NCBI GenBank assembly: GCA_018898455.1
Contig: JAHIJO010000089.1
Location: forward strand, 1 to 47,191
DNA from: Verrucomicrobiota bacterium
Lineage (GTDB): Bacteria > Verrucomicrobiota > Kiritimatiellia > JAAZAB01
DNA length: 47,191 nucleotides
Reading direction: 5' to 3'
Shown in pieces: positions 39,750 through 47,191 of this stretch. Position 1 is the stretch's first letter, and each line of letters opens with the position of its first letter. The notes beneath the pieces are model-generated. The model searched no databases. It was given only the letters and a program-made list of their open reading frames with translations, and was not told the origin of the DNA. Both the position numbers and the translations under genes were made by a program.

Positions 39750-40469
39750 CTATTTATTCATGACCTCTTCGATCGCGGCTTTGGTTTGTGATAAAATAGC
39801 CACCTTCTGCGCCACCTTGGAGGATCGAATCCGCCCCGATAACGCCAGGGCGGCATAAGGGGGGGTGCCCAGTGCCAGGGCAAGACTGCGGCTGTTCCCT
39901 GCCATAAATTCACCATAGCCGGTCTTCCGAGCCCTGCGGATATTTATCATGAGCTTCCGATAGGAAGAATTATTCGCGGAGCGGTGGCGGCGCAAGATCG
40001 AGGCCAACGCTTCATCTGAATTTTGCGCAAGCAGTATGATCCCCATGCCGGAACGCTCGGCGGGGCAGACCGCCACGCGTCCGAGTCCCGCATAGGTGGG
40101 TAGCCCCGGGCTCCAGTGATACAGATACGATATTTGATCCTCCCACAGGACCCCCAGCGCCACGATGTGGCCCTGGGACGAGAGCTTTTCAAGATGGGGC
40201 AGCGCGCGTTGAATCAATCCGGAGCCAAACAGGCTTTGGGCTGCCAGCACATGCATGGCGGGCCCGGCCGCATATTTCCGGGATTGCGTTCGGTAGGCCA
40301 GTCCCAGGTGGGCGAGGGTTTTCACCAGCCGGTTGGTCCGGGTGATTTCCAGCCCAAGCTCCCTGGCCAGCAGGGTCACGGCCAGCGGTTCTTGAGTTAT
40401 CGCCAGCCGCTGGAGCAAGCGGACCCCGTCGATCAGGCTTTGATTCGGCTGAGCCGGCAAACTATTCAT
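39750..40469 (-). CDS. IclR-family transcriptional regulator
   Basis: 239 residues. N-terminal winged helix-turn-helix (about 15-66, with LLARELGLEITRTNRLVKTL then LAHLGLAYR as recognition helix and wing), then the IclR effector domain (about 80-239) with LEKLSSQGHIVALGVLWEDQ and CPAERSGMGIILLAQN, the latter occupying the place of the family's 'xTAxGKALLA' motif. IclR proteins bind small carbon compounds and often repress their own operon. Its ATG at 40469 lies within an inverted repeat (see 40468-40506). The 461-residue gene follows 11 nt downstream. The ligand is unknown. Confidence 0.9.
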   Translation of the reverse strand: MNSLPAQPNQSLIDGVRLLQRLAITQEPLAVTLLARELGLEITRTNRLVKTLAHLGLAYRTQSRKYAAGPAMHVLAAQSLFGSGLIQRALPHLEKLSSQGHIVALGVLWEDQISYLYHWSPGLPTYAGLGRVAVCPAERSGMGIILLAQNSDEALASILRRHRSANNSSYRKLMINIRRARKTGYGEFMAGNSRSLALALGTPPYAALALSGRIRSSKVAQKVAILSQTKAAIEEVMNK

Positions 40470-40506
40470 ATTGCTAAAATAGCAATATTGAGCCTGATGT
40501 CAATAT
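40468..40506. promoter_or_regulatory. Candidate IclR operator with four ATATTG half-sites
   Basis: A perfect 9-bp inverted repeat ATATTGCTA-AAA-TAGCAATAT spans 40468-40488 and overlaps the regulator's start codon (40469-40467). It partly overlaps a second inverted repeat ATATTGA (40485-40491) / TCAATAT (40500-40506). So four ATATTG/CAATAT half-sites lie in 39 nt. The position fits autoregulation by blocking initiation. Confidence 0.6.
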
Positions 40507-40536
40507 GTATTTTGGATAAATTTCATGGGGGGGTGA

Positions 40537-40665
40537 TTCAATGGCAAGGAAGGGCCTGCCCACCGACTGGCCGGCCAAGCCAAGGATATTGACGTTATCC
40601 AGCAGGCACTCTGGGGCAATAAGATCGCCACCGGCCGGTCCCCGGGTTACGTCAGCCGATGGTAG
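40537..40665 (+). pseudogene. Decayed 3' end of a second BMP-family binding-protein gene
   Basis: A 42-codon frame ending TAG at 40663-40665 translates to FNGKEGPAHRL, then KDIDVIQQALWGNKIATGRS and PGYVSRW. It aligns with the C-terminus of the intact BMP protein (NGEVGLAPYH..., DLADLQQAIKGNKIATGWPP, SYIIPW). 21 nt are identical between 40615-40635 and 34730-34750. The frame is closed by TGA at 40534 and the rest of the gene is gone. It overlaps the 3' end of the histidine kinase gene by 14 nt. Confidence 0.75.
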
Positions 40666-42577
40666 TTACGCGGTTGATGGCAGTTTGAAGGTCGTCAAGG
40701 GTCATCGGCTTGCTCAGTAGAAAATCAACGCCGGCCGGTTTCTCGCCGCGTTCCGTCATTACATCGCCAAACCCCGTAAGCATAATGATCGGTGTGCGCG
40801 GTCGAATCTGTTTGATCATGGCCGCCACTTCGATGCCGCTCATCATCGGCATGGCCAGGTCAACAATTACCAGGTTGAATGATTCGGAGCGGAACAGTTC
40901 AATGGCGGCGGGACCATCGGCCGCGATTTTGACGTCATACCCCTTGGCCGTTAATGCCCGCATGAGCAATTTGCGGATCCAGTCCTCATCGTCTATGGCG
41001 AGGATGCGAAGCTTGGGATCCTGGGGGGGTGGGGGAGGCACCGGGGTTGCAACCTGGGTGCAGGGCATTGTCGGCAGTCGGAAGATGACGGTTGTGCCTT
41101 TGCCGGGCAGGCTTTCAATGATCAGGGTCCCTTGACAGCGGGCGATGGATCCTTGAGTAATCGTCAAGCCCAGGCCGGAATGCCCCCGCCCTTTGGTTGA
41201 GAAAAAAGGTTCCAGGCATCGCCGGCGTATTTCAGGATCCATGCCTGGTCCCGTATCCCGAACTTCAATCACGGTAGTGTTCGTTTCCATGCGAGTAATC
41301 ATGGTTAGCGTGCCGGTTCCTTCGATCGCCTCAACGGCGTTGGTGATGATATGGGTCAGGGCCTCGTTCAAGTCCGACTCAATGGAGTTGAACGCCGATA
41401 TTTCTCCCAATTCGGTTTTGGTAATAATCCTGTGGCCTTCCTCTTTGCAGGAGGATAAAACCCGGGCCAATATACTTTTCAGCAAGGCATTGAGTTTGAT
41501 CGGGGTGGCGTTATCCCTTTGGGTCGGATAGAAATATTCGGACAAATGCCTGGCCACGGATATGGCCTTGGTGGCCGCACTGTGAATAGTTTGAATATTT
41601 TCCTTGACATTCTGGGGATTCTGCATTTCTTTGGGATAGCGCAGCATCAGTTCGCTGAATCCCAAAATGGGCATCATGGCGTCATAAATGTCATGCAAAA
41701 TGCCATCCGCGATCTGTTTCAACACCTTGAGGCGTTCCTGCTGGATGACTTCCTCTTGAGCCCGTTTCAACCGGATCAGCGCGTCGGACAATTGGATGTT
41801 GCTCTGGTACAGCGATTCGGCCACTTTTGCGCGCGCCGCCATTTCGTCATGGATGATATCCTGATCTTTTTTTAGCTCGCGGGACATGGTGTTAAACGCC
41901 GCGGCCAGTTCGCCCAATTCATCCTGATCATCCAACTGGACTTTGTGCCCCAGATTTCCTTGCGCAATCTGGTGTGTTCCGGCACGAAGGATGGCCAGCC
42001 CGCCATCAATCCGACGGCTCACCAGGATGGCAATTGCCGCCAGTAGAATGGCCAGGATAGAACTGGTGCCGATGATCAGTAAAAAAGAGGCCGATTGAAT
42101 GGCGGTGGTTTGATTGTGGCCATTGGTGGCCAGCATCAGGGCTTCTTCGACCATGGATTGGGAATATCCCTCAAGCCGATTGAGAAGGTCCCGCGCGATA
42201 TCCGAAGACGGTGCTTCCCCCTTGACGATACGCGCGGAAAGCTCTGAAAAAGCAGAATTGGCATTATTCAATGAATCACGAACGCCCTCGAAAATACGCT
42301 GATCACGGGGGCTGGCGATGGTTTCCCGCTCCATCGTTTCCGCGAGACGGGCATGGATGGTTTGCCATCGTTGCTGAGCAGTGGGCGAGGGGGTTATGAG
42401 GTAGGCATGGGTGATCCTGTCCAGCAGGAATGCATCTCGCGTAATGCAATTGGCTGCCCGCAGTCGAAGCACGATGCTACGTACGCTGACAGTCATCCAG
42501 GCCAGAATCATACTGGTGACCAAGGCGAGCACGATGGGTAATATTGCAATGATTTGCATGCGTCGTTTAACCTTCAT
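40652..42577 (-). CDS. Hybrid sensor histidine kinase with C-terminal receiver domain
   Basis: 641 residues. Two membrane helices (about 8-30 and 163-187) flank a helical periplasmic sensor region, followed by HAMP (about 188-240), a coiled coil, the histidine box LHDIYDAMMPILGFSEL with His295, and a HATPase domain with N-box (ITNAVEAIEG, N413), DTGPGM (441-446), FFSTKGRG and GLGL (468-471). A proline-rich linker leads to a receiver domain with acidic pocket DDED (529-532), phospho-acceptor D573, T601 and K623. All key residues are present. No output regulator gene is adjacent, so the receiver may pass phosphate to a distant protein. Ribosome site GGAGG precedes ATG 42577. Downstream of, and likely co-transcribed with, the prepilin-like gene. 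Confidence 0.93.
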   Translation of the reverse strand: MKVKRRMQIIAILPIVLALVTSMILAWMTVSVRSIVLRLRAANCITRDAFLLDRITHAYLITPSPTAQQRWQTIHARLAETMERETIASPRDQRIFEGVRDSLNNANSAFSELSARIVKGEAPSSDIARDLLNRLEGYSQSMVEEALMLATNGHNQTTAIQSASFLLIIGTSSILAILLAAIAILVSRRIDGGLAILRAGTHQIAQGNLGHKVQLDDQDELGELAAAFNTMSRELKKDQDIIHDEMAARAKVAESLYQSNIQLSDALIRLKRAQEEVIQQERLKVLKQIADGILHDIYDAMMPILGFSELMLRYPKEMQNPQNVKENIQTIHSAATKAISVARHLSEYFYPTQRDNATPIKLNALLKSILARVLSSCKEEGHRIITKTELGEISAFNSIESDLNEALTHIITNAVEAIEGTGTLTMITRMETNTTVIEVRDTGPGMDPEIRRRCLEPFFSTKGRGHSGLGLTITQGSIARCQGTLIIESLPGKGTTVIFRLPTMPCTQVATPVPPPPPQDPKLRILAIDDEDWIRKLLMRALTAKGYDVKIAADGPAAIELFRSESFNLVIVDLAMPMMSGIEVAAMIKQIRPRTPIIMLTGFGDVMTERGEKPAGVDFLLSKPMTLDDLQTAINRVTTIG

Positions 42578-42664
42578 GGTTGTACCTCCATTTGCATCAA
42601 TAATATTCTACAGTTATATTCCAGCCTTGTCAGATAGCCTTGGCCAGTCCCGTTGCCGGGTTGC

Positions 42665-43153
42665 TCATTCAATGGTGTATAAATATCCCGAGTGATCTTC
42701 CAGTATTTGAAATTTACCTGAATGCAGGTTGCCATCGTCAATATTATCATCAATCTTTTTCATCCGTTGTTCAGATACAGTCGGCTTGTAAATGCGGATG
42801 CCTCGACCCAATCCTGGCGCATTGGTTATCCAGTCCCATTGGCCACCCAAAGGGGTATTGTTTGTCCAAGCGACCTTGATCAGCAGGTCTTCCATGCCCG
42901 AGGGAACAACGCCCGGGGTGGTCATCAGCGGAAATGAGCCGTTTAGAATCGGATACTGTTCAAAGATTGTGGCGGCTCTGTATAAGGCAGTGGTAAACTT
43001 GCTGTTACCTATGGTCTGGCGTGCTTTTTGGAAAGAGACAACGGCAATCAGCAACACTATGATGACCAGCATAACCATCATTATTTCACCGAGGGGCAGG
43101 CCGTTGGAATTTGACGGCTGATGCCTTGCATGGCCTGTTGGAATCAGGGTCAT
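42665..43153 (-). CDS. Type IV prepilin/pseudopilin-like protein
   Basis: 162 residues. The N-terminus has a class III signal variant: leader 1-18 (no strong basic pair, ends NSNG), predicted cleavage G18 before LPLGE with the conserved Glu at +5, then a hydrophobic helix MMVMLVIIVLLIAVVSF. The following ARQTIGNSKFTTALYRAATI resembles the helical stretch of verrucomicrobial pseudopilins (usually with 'NNLRQI'). The C-terminal part is globular with no recognised fold. No pilus assembly, peptidase or secretion genes are in the window, so it would use machinery encoded elsewhere. It lies 87 nt before the hybrid kinase gene in the same direction. The leader lacks the usual basic residues, so confidence is moderate. 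Confidence 0.65.
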   Translation of the reverse strand: MTLIPTGHARHQPSNSNGLPLGEIMMVMLVIIVLLIAVVSFQKARQTIGNSKFTTALYRAATIFEQYPILNGSFPLMTTPGVVPSGMEDLLIKVAWTNNTPLGGQWDWITNAPGLGRGIRIYKPTVSEQRMKKIDDNIDDGNLHSGKFQILEDHSGYLYTIE

Positions 43154-43351
43154 CTATGTCCGAATTTCGTCAATTTAAAGTTGTCTTAGTGCCCTTTATG
43201 ACTATGGTGCAGTTGGCGCCCGCCAATCCAACATATCGTTGATTATCATAAAGCGTTGAACTGAAAAATCAAGAAAAATCTTCCAATTACCATGCCATAC
43301 CATATCTTACCACTCGAGTGCGGGAAATAGTCACGAATAGGTGATAAAGCC

Positions 43352-46030
43352 ATGCCGCAATATCTTGTTACTTCCATCCTGTTTGACGGTTCATTGGCGC
43401 TGGAATGGGAGGCAAGCGTCCTGGCGGAAAGTCATGACCGTCAGCGATTGGAAAAGCTGTTGCTGGATGTTTCTAAAACCGGTCGCGCTGGCGAGGCCGG
43501 CAAATGGCTCCTGGCGCTCGGTTTGTCCGATGGCAGTATCCAGCTTTCCCCTTCTCTGGAGTTCTGGCGCGACTTTTCGGCCGGTTGGCTGCATCAAGCG
43601 CGTACAACAACCAATGTCGAGGAAATGCGCGAGGCGCTGAATATTGAGCTGAACGACGTCGACGCGGTTGCTTGCCAGCAACGCATGCCTTCCATGGTCG
43701 GAATTGACTATGCCGGAAGCGCCTTTCTCCATACCGTCTGGCAGTCAATCCAGGATGTGTTTTCCAAGGATATTCGCGACTTCAAAGGTTCGGTCGAGGA
43801 TTACTTCCAAAAGACCGCTCCCCGTCCACGGCATATCGACCGTATCCATTTTCACCTGGTTGAAAACCGCAAAGATGAACAGCGTCCCTTTGCGTTCCTG
43901 GCGACTTACACGATGCGCGTTGACGAACAAGGACGTATGCGCCACCTCCCGCTCAAGCACGCCTTGGAAGAATACGGAGACAAGAAAGACAAGCTTCTGG
44001 AACTGCTGGCCACGGTCAACAAGGTCGCTAAAAAGAATACGTTAGTTGCCTCATTGGTCGATTCCGGCGAGCTTTTCCATCCGGTCGCCTTCACGTCGCG
44101 CGATGCTTTCACGTTCCTGAGCGGTGTGCCGGATTTCGAGGCGGCCGGGATTCTCTGCCGCATTCCCCGTTGGTGGAAGGGCGGTCCGCGCAAGGTGTCC
44201 GTCACCCTGGCACTGGGCAATGCCGCGCCATCCCGGATCGGATACGATGCCTTGCTTGACTTTAATGTAGGTCTGCATTTGGACGGAGAGGAGATTTCCG
44301 AACAGGAAGCCCGCCGCATTCTCGAAAGCGCCGAAGGCCTGGCGCTCATCAAAGGCCGCTGGGTGGCCGTTGACACCGATTCCCTGCAGAAAACACTGGA
44401 CGTGTTGAAACAGGCGGATCGTCTTGCCGGTTCGCAACAACTCTCATTTGCCGATGCCATGCGCCTGCTCATGGGCGCAAAGGACGCGGGAGCCGTCGGT
44501 CTGCCGTCCGATCATGTCGAATTTACCTGTGGAGACTGGCTCAAATCGGCGCTCGAAAAGATGACCAACCCGACGTTGATCCGTGAGACAACGCCTTCCC
44601 CCGTGCTCAAAGCCGAACTGCGGCCCTACCAACGGCAGGGATTGAGTTGGCTCAATTTCCTGCATACGCTGGGTTTCGGCGTCTGCCTGGCGGACGACAT
44701 GGGATTGGGCAAGACGGTTCAGATGCTGGCGCATCTGCAGAAACTTAAAAAAAAAGGACGAACCAGTCTGATCGTCATGCCCGCATCGCTGCTTGAAAAC
44801 TGGCGGCGGGAGATCGAAAAGTTCACTCCCGATCTTCGGACCATAATCATCCATACGCAGCTATTAAAAGACACGCCCGTCCAGAACATCCGGCGCGATA
44901 TTGACTTGTATGACATCGCCATCACGACGTATGGCATGCTGAGCCGGTGTCCATGGATTGCGGAATATAAATGGTTCTACGTAATCTGCGATGAGGCGCA
45001 AGCCATTAAAAACCCGGCGACCAAGCAGGCCAAGGCGGTTAAAGCGCTCGCATGCAAACACCGCGGCGTCATGACGGGCACGCCGGTTGAAAACCGGCTT
45101 ACCGACCTCTGGTCGCTTTTCGATTTTATCAATCCCGGTCTTCTCGGATCGTTCAGTGAGTTCAAGAACTACGCCAAAGGCCTTGCCGACCATCCCGAAG
45201 GATATGGTCGCTTACGCCGGGTGGTGCATCCCTACATTCTACGACGAAGCAAGACGGATAAATCAATCATCAGCGATCTGCCCGACAAGGTGGAGATGAA
45301 AACGTTCTGCCCGCTCTCAAAAGCGCAAACGCTTATTTATCAAAATCTGGTCCGCCGGTTGGAGAAGGATCTGAACAATGCGGAGGGCATCCAACGCAAG
45401 GGCATCGTCCTCGGATACCTGATGAAGTGCAAACAGATATGCAATCATCCGGATCATTACAGCGGTTCCGGCGTGTTTGACGCGGAGGAAAGCGGAAAGT
45501 TCAAGCGTCTGGCGGAATTGTGCGACACCATCCACGAAAAGCGGGAAAAGGTCCTGATCTTTACGCAATTCAAGGAGATCATCGGCCCGCTGGCCACGTT
45601 CCTTGAGAGCGTTTTTGGCGCGCCAGGACTGATCCTGCACGGCTCGACATCGATCAAACAGAGAAAAGAGGCGGTTGACAGGTTTCAAAGCGGCGAATAT
45701 ATGCCGTTTTTCATCCTGTCGCTTAAAGCGGGAGGAGTGGGACTGAATCTGACCGAAGCGAATCACGTCATTCACTTCGACCGGTGGTGGAATCCGGCGG
45801 TGGAAAACCAGGCGACCGACCGGGCCTTTCGTATCGGGCAGAAACGGAACGTGATGGTGCACAAGTTTATCTGCAAAGGAACGATCGAGGAAAAGATAGA
45901 TGCTTTGATCGAGGATAAAAAGAGTTTGGTCGGTGAGATTGTGCCAACGGCGGCGGAAAATTGGATCACCGAGCTGAACGACACCCAAGTGCGCGACCTG
46001 TTCCGGTTGACGCTGACCGCGGCGGGTTAA
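43352..46030 (+). CDS. SNF2-family (SWI2/SNF2) ATP-dependent DNA translocase
   Basis: 892 residues. The first ~430 residues are a bacterial SNF2-associated region without clear motifs. The helicase core starts with YQRQGLSWLNFLHTLGFGVC, Walker A DDMGLGKT (about 448-455), the Walker B box DEAQ (about 547-550) with AIKNP, MTGTPVENRLTDLWSLFDFI, and the C-terminal half with LILHGSTSIKQRKEAVDRF, LKAGGVGLNLTEANHVIHFD and DRAFRIGQKRNVMVHKF. All motifs are intact. Such proteins move along duplex DNA and remodel protein-DNA contacts. The SWIM-domain gene follows 29 nt downstream, a pairing known from other bacteria. ATG 43352 has a TAGGTGA-type ribosome site. Target process unknown; often linked to DNA repair or defence. 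Confidence 0.95.
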   Translation: MPQYLVTSILFDGSLALEWEASVLAESHDRQRLEKLLLDVSKTGRAGEAGKWLLALGLSDGSIQLSPSLEFWRDFSAGWLHQARTTTNVEEMREALNIELNDVDAVACQQRMPSMVGIDYAGSAFLHTVWQSIQDVFSKDIRDFKGSVEDYFQKTAPRPRHIDRIHFHLVENRKDEQRPFAFLATYTMRVDEQGRMRHLPLKHALEEYGDKKDKLLELLATVNKVAKKNTLVASLVDSGELFHPVAFTSRDAFTFLSGVPDFEAAGILCRIPRWWKGGPRKVSVTLALGNAAPSRIGYDALLDFNVGLHLDGEEISEQEARRILESAEGLALIKGRWVAVDTDSLQKTLDVLKQADRLAGSQQLSFADAMRLLMGAKDAGAVGLPSDHVEFTCGDWLKSALEKMTNPTLIRETTPSPVLKAELRPYQRQGLSWLNFLHTLGFGVCLADDMGLGKTVQMLAHLQKLKKKGRTSLIVMPASLLENWRREIEKFTPDLRTIIIHTQLLKDTPVQNIRRDIDLYDIAITTYGMLSRCPWIAEYKWFYVICDEAQAIKNPATKQAKAVKALACKHRGVMTGTPVENRLTDLWSLFDFINPGLLGSFSEFKNYAKGLADHPEGYGRLRRVVHPYILRRSKTDKSIISDLPDKVEMKTFCPLSKAQTLIYQNLVRRLEKDLNNAEGIQRKGIVLGYLMKCKQICNHPDHYSGSGVFDAEESGKFKRLAELCDTIHEKREKVLIFTQFKEIIGPLATFLESVFGAPGLILHGSTSIKQRKEAVDRFQSGEYMPFFILSLKAGGVGLNLTEANHVIHFDRWWNPAVENQATDRAFRIGQKRNVMVHKFICKGTIEEKIDALIEDKKSLVGEIVPTAAENWITELNDTQVRDLFRLTLTAAG

Positions 46031-46059
46031 TAGTAGAATTCAGAAGAAAGGAAATCTGT

Positions 46060-46926
46060 ATGAGCTGGAGATCCTGGGGCGGATTCGCCCCCTACGTTTC
46101 TAAAGCCCAGAAAATGCGTCGGTCCGAAAAAGCCCGAGCGGCTCTGCTTAAGAAGAAGGGGGTCGCCATTGAGCCGGTCGTGGTAAACGGTCGGGAAATC
46201 GCGCGGACCTGGTGGGGTAAGGCTTGGAACCAGAACCTTGAGCGCTATGCCGACTATGACAACCGTCTTCCGCGGGGACGGTCTTACGTACGCGATGGTT
46301 CGGTGCTGGATCTCAAAATTGCCGCAAACAAGATTAGCGCATTGGTTTCCGGCAGCCGTCCCAAGCCCTATGAAATTTCCATCGCTATCAAGCCCCTCGA
46401 CAAGAAAGTTGAACATGCTTTGATGGAGAAGAGCCGTACATCGCTTGACTCCATGCAGGCTTTGCTTTCCGGTGAATTTCCCGCCGAGTTGAAGGAGTCA
46501 TTTATTGAGAAAGAGACCGGTCTGTTTCCATCACCCCGGGAGATCAAATTCGCCTGCTCCTGCCCGGACTGGGCGTCAATGTGCAAGCATGTGGCGGCAG
46601 CTTTATACGGGACAGCGGTGCGGCTCGATGAGAAGCCGGAACTCTTCTTTATTCTGCGCGGTATTAAGATGGATGACTTCGTCGGGAAAATGGTCAAACG
46701 CGAGAGCGAAAAGATGCTTAAAAAAGCCAAAGCCAAAAGCGCACGGGTCATTGAGGCGAAAGACGAGGAGATATCCAAATTGTTCGGGATTGCCATGGAG
46801 GGCCCGAAAGTTTCCGGCAATAAAACAGAGACTGTGGCCACCGCATCGCCCGCAGGGAAAGCGGGTAGACTCGTGAAACAACAATTGGGAAGATCGACAA
46901 GAACACCTAACCGCCAAAATAAATAA
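46060..46926 (+). CDS. SWIM zinc-finger protein (SNF2 partner)
   Basis: 288 residues from ATG 46060, preceded by AAAGGA at good spacing. A TTG frame start at 45961 inside the SNF2 gene is rejected. The SWIM motif CxC-x6-CxH is CSCPDWASMCKH (C166, C168, C175, H177). The N-terminus MSWRSWGGFAPYVSKAQKM and ARTWWGKAWNQNLERYADYD match the bacterial SWIM proteins encoded next to SNF2 helicases. The C-terminal 100 residues are lysine-rich and helical. The pair probably works on DNA together, the SWIM domain giving protein or DNA contacts. Its 3' end overlaps by 20 nt a decayed ATPase fragment on the other strand. Confidence 0.92.
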   Translation: MSWRSWGGFAPYVSKAQKMRRSEKARAALLKKKGVAIEPVVVNGREIARTWWGKAWNQNLERYADYDNRLPRGRSYVRDGSVLDLKIAANKISALVSGSRPKPYEISIAIKPLDKKVEHALMEKSRTSLDSMQALLSGEFPAELKESFIEKETGLFPSPREIKFACSCPDWASMCKHVAAALYGTAVRLDEKPELFFILRGIKMDDFVGKMVKRESEKMLKKAKAKSARVIEAKDEEISKLFGIAMEGPKVSGNKTETVATASPAGKAGRLVKQQLGRSTRTPNRQNK

Positions 46927-47044
46927 ATTTATCTAATGACCAGCCAAAGCAATCGTGGCATTCTTTAAAGGACCAGTGCGAGACTCTTATCAACTCAAAC
47001 CGTCCTGCCAGGCTCTCATTCAATCCCTTTTGAATTAAAAAGAG
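46907..47044 (-). pseudogene. Remnant of a DUF4143-type AAA ATPase gene
   Basis: Minus-strand translation gives LFLIQKGLNESLAGRFELIR then VSHWSFKECHDCFGWSLDKF and IYFGG, followed by a stop. This is the middle of DUF4143/AAA_14 ATPases ('QKGLTESLAGRFE...HWS...FGW.LD.Y.YFGGYPG'). The stop falls where the family has YPG. Upstream, the adjoining reading frame gives VGSAS just before a run of five T, and the normal family sequence 'LLGSASLLIQKGL' would need both frames, so a one-base loss is likely. The remaining gene is absent. The frame stays open without homology to an ATG at 47119. Confidence 0.7.
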
Positions 47045-47099
47045 GCTGAGCCCACGGCTAATTCTTCCTGTTCTTGAATATAGTGAGAGATAACGATTT

Positions 47100-47191
47100 A
47101 TGCAATATAGACTGGACATGGATTGGCGACTTTTCTATGATTTATTGCATGAAACCAAAACTACATGTACCGAACGAGAGAGAGCAACGGA
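47100..47191 (+). CDS. Possible partial gene running off the right edge
   Basis: An ATG at 47100 opens a frame of 30 codons to the window end, reading MQYRLDMDWRLFYDLLHETK and on. No ribosome site of quality (AGTGAGAG about 11 nt before). No family recognised. It overlaps the upstream part of the ATPase remnant on the other strand. Low confidence. Confidence 0.2.
   Translation, partial: MQYRLDMDWRLFYDLLHETKTTCTERERAT

Noticed and set aside
38809-39858. Plus-strand open frame of 349 codons opposite the 461-residue gene
   Set aside because: Antisense shadow; the minus-strand gene has a ribosome-site-compatible start, operon context and terminator.
45961-46059. TTG start for the SWIM gene inside the SNF2 gene
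   Set aside because: ATG 46060 has AAAGGA upstream and starts the conserved MSWRSWGG sequence.

Overview
The window looks like a chromosomal segment of a Gram-negative bacterium of the PVC group, most likely Verrucomicrobiota in the broad sense (Kiritimatiellota or Lentisphaerota). This is inferred from gene families and not from a marker gene. The evidence is a MoxR/DUF58/BatA-like/VWA/DUF4175 cluster with DUF4159, paired secreted FGE-fold proteins, PA14 and CBM-like secreted proteins, a GH95 glycosidase, a prepilin-like protein, and many short GC-rich palindromic repeats between genes. I see no rRNA, tRNA, CRISPR array or phage structural gene.

Layout. 1-326: the 5' end of a probable transposase leaving the left edge, then a cluster of hairpins. 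327-9636: housekeeping and envelope genes: an M16 peptidase, an AsmA-like protein and a GT-C membrane glycosyltransferase in one + strand run; a small lipoprotein; a YchF-type GTPase with altered nucleotide-binding motifs; a periplasmic parvulin isomerase; sigma-54 (rpoN); and, divergent from rpoN, a WalJ/YycJ-type MBL hydrolase. 9656-18167: accessory secreted functions: a GH95 glycosidase, a CBM-like protein, a coiled-coil lipoprotein, two tandem FGE-fold proteins with very divergent C-termini, and a small secreted protein.

18303-33405 is one long minus-strand block, read right to left: a PA14/PKD/TPR protein; a double-DUF4159 protein; MoxR ATPase; DUF58 protein; BatA-like VWA membrane protein; second VWA membrane protein; a secreted protein; DUF4175 membrane protein. 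Overlapping stops and starts make the middle five genes one transcription unit. The arrangement suggests a MoxR chaperone acting on membrane-anchored VWA proteins, with an envelope role inferred.

33731-40665 holds an orphan BMP-type binding protein, a CBM9-like/PHP fusion, and an IclR regulator with its 461-residue partner gene. The IclR start codon lies inside a perfect inverted repeat. The segment ends with a decayed 3' fragment of a second BMP gene, so BMP sequences flank it in direct orientation. 40652-47191 has a prepilin-like gene with a hybrid histidine kinase, a SNF2 helicase with its SWIM zinc-finger partner, and a broken piece of a DUF4143-type ATPase at the right edge.

The observation I would follow first is the pair of FGE-fold genes at 13736-16984. 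Their first ~170 mature residues are about 83% identical, but their last 50 are 48% identical, with 26 amino-acid-changing codons against 4 silent ones. This resembles variable proteins of diversity-generating retroelements, although no reverse transcriptase or template repeat lies in this window.
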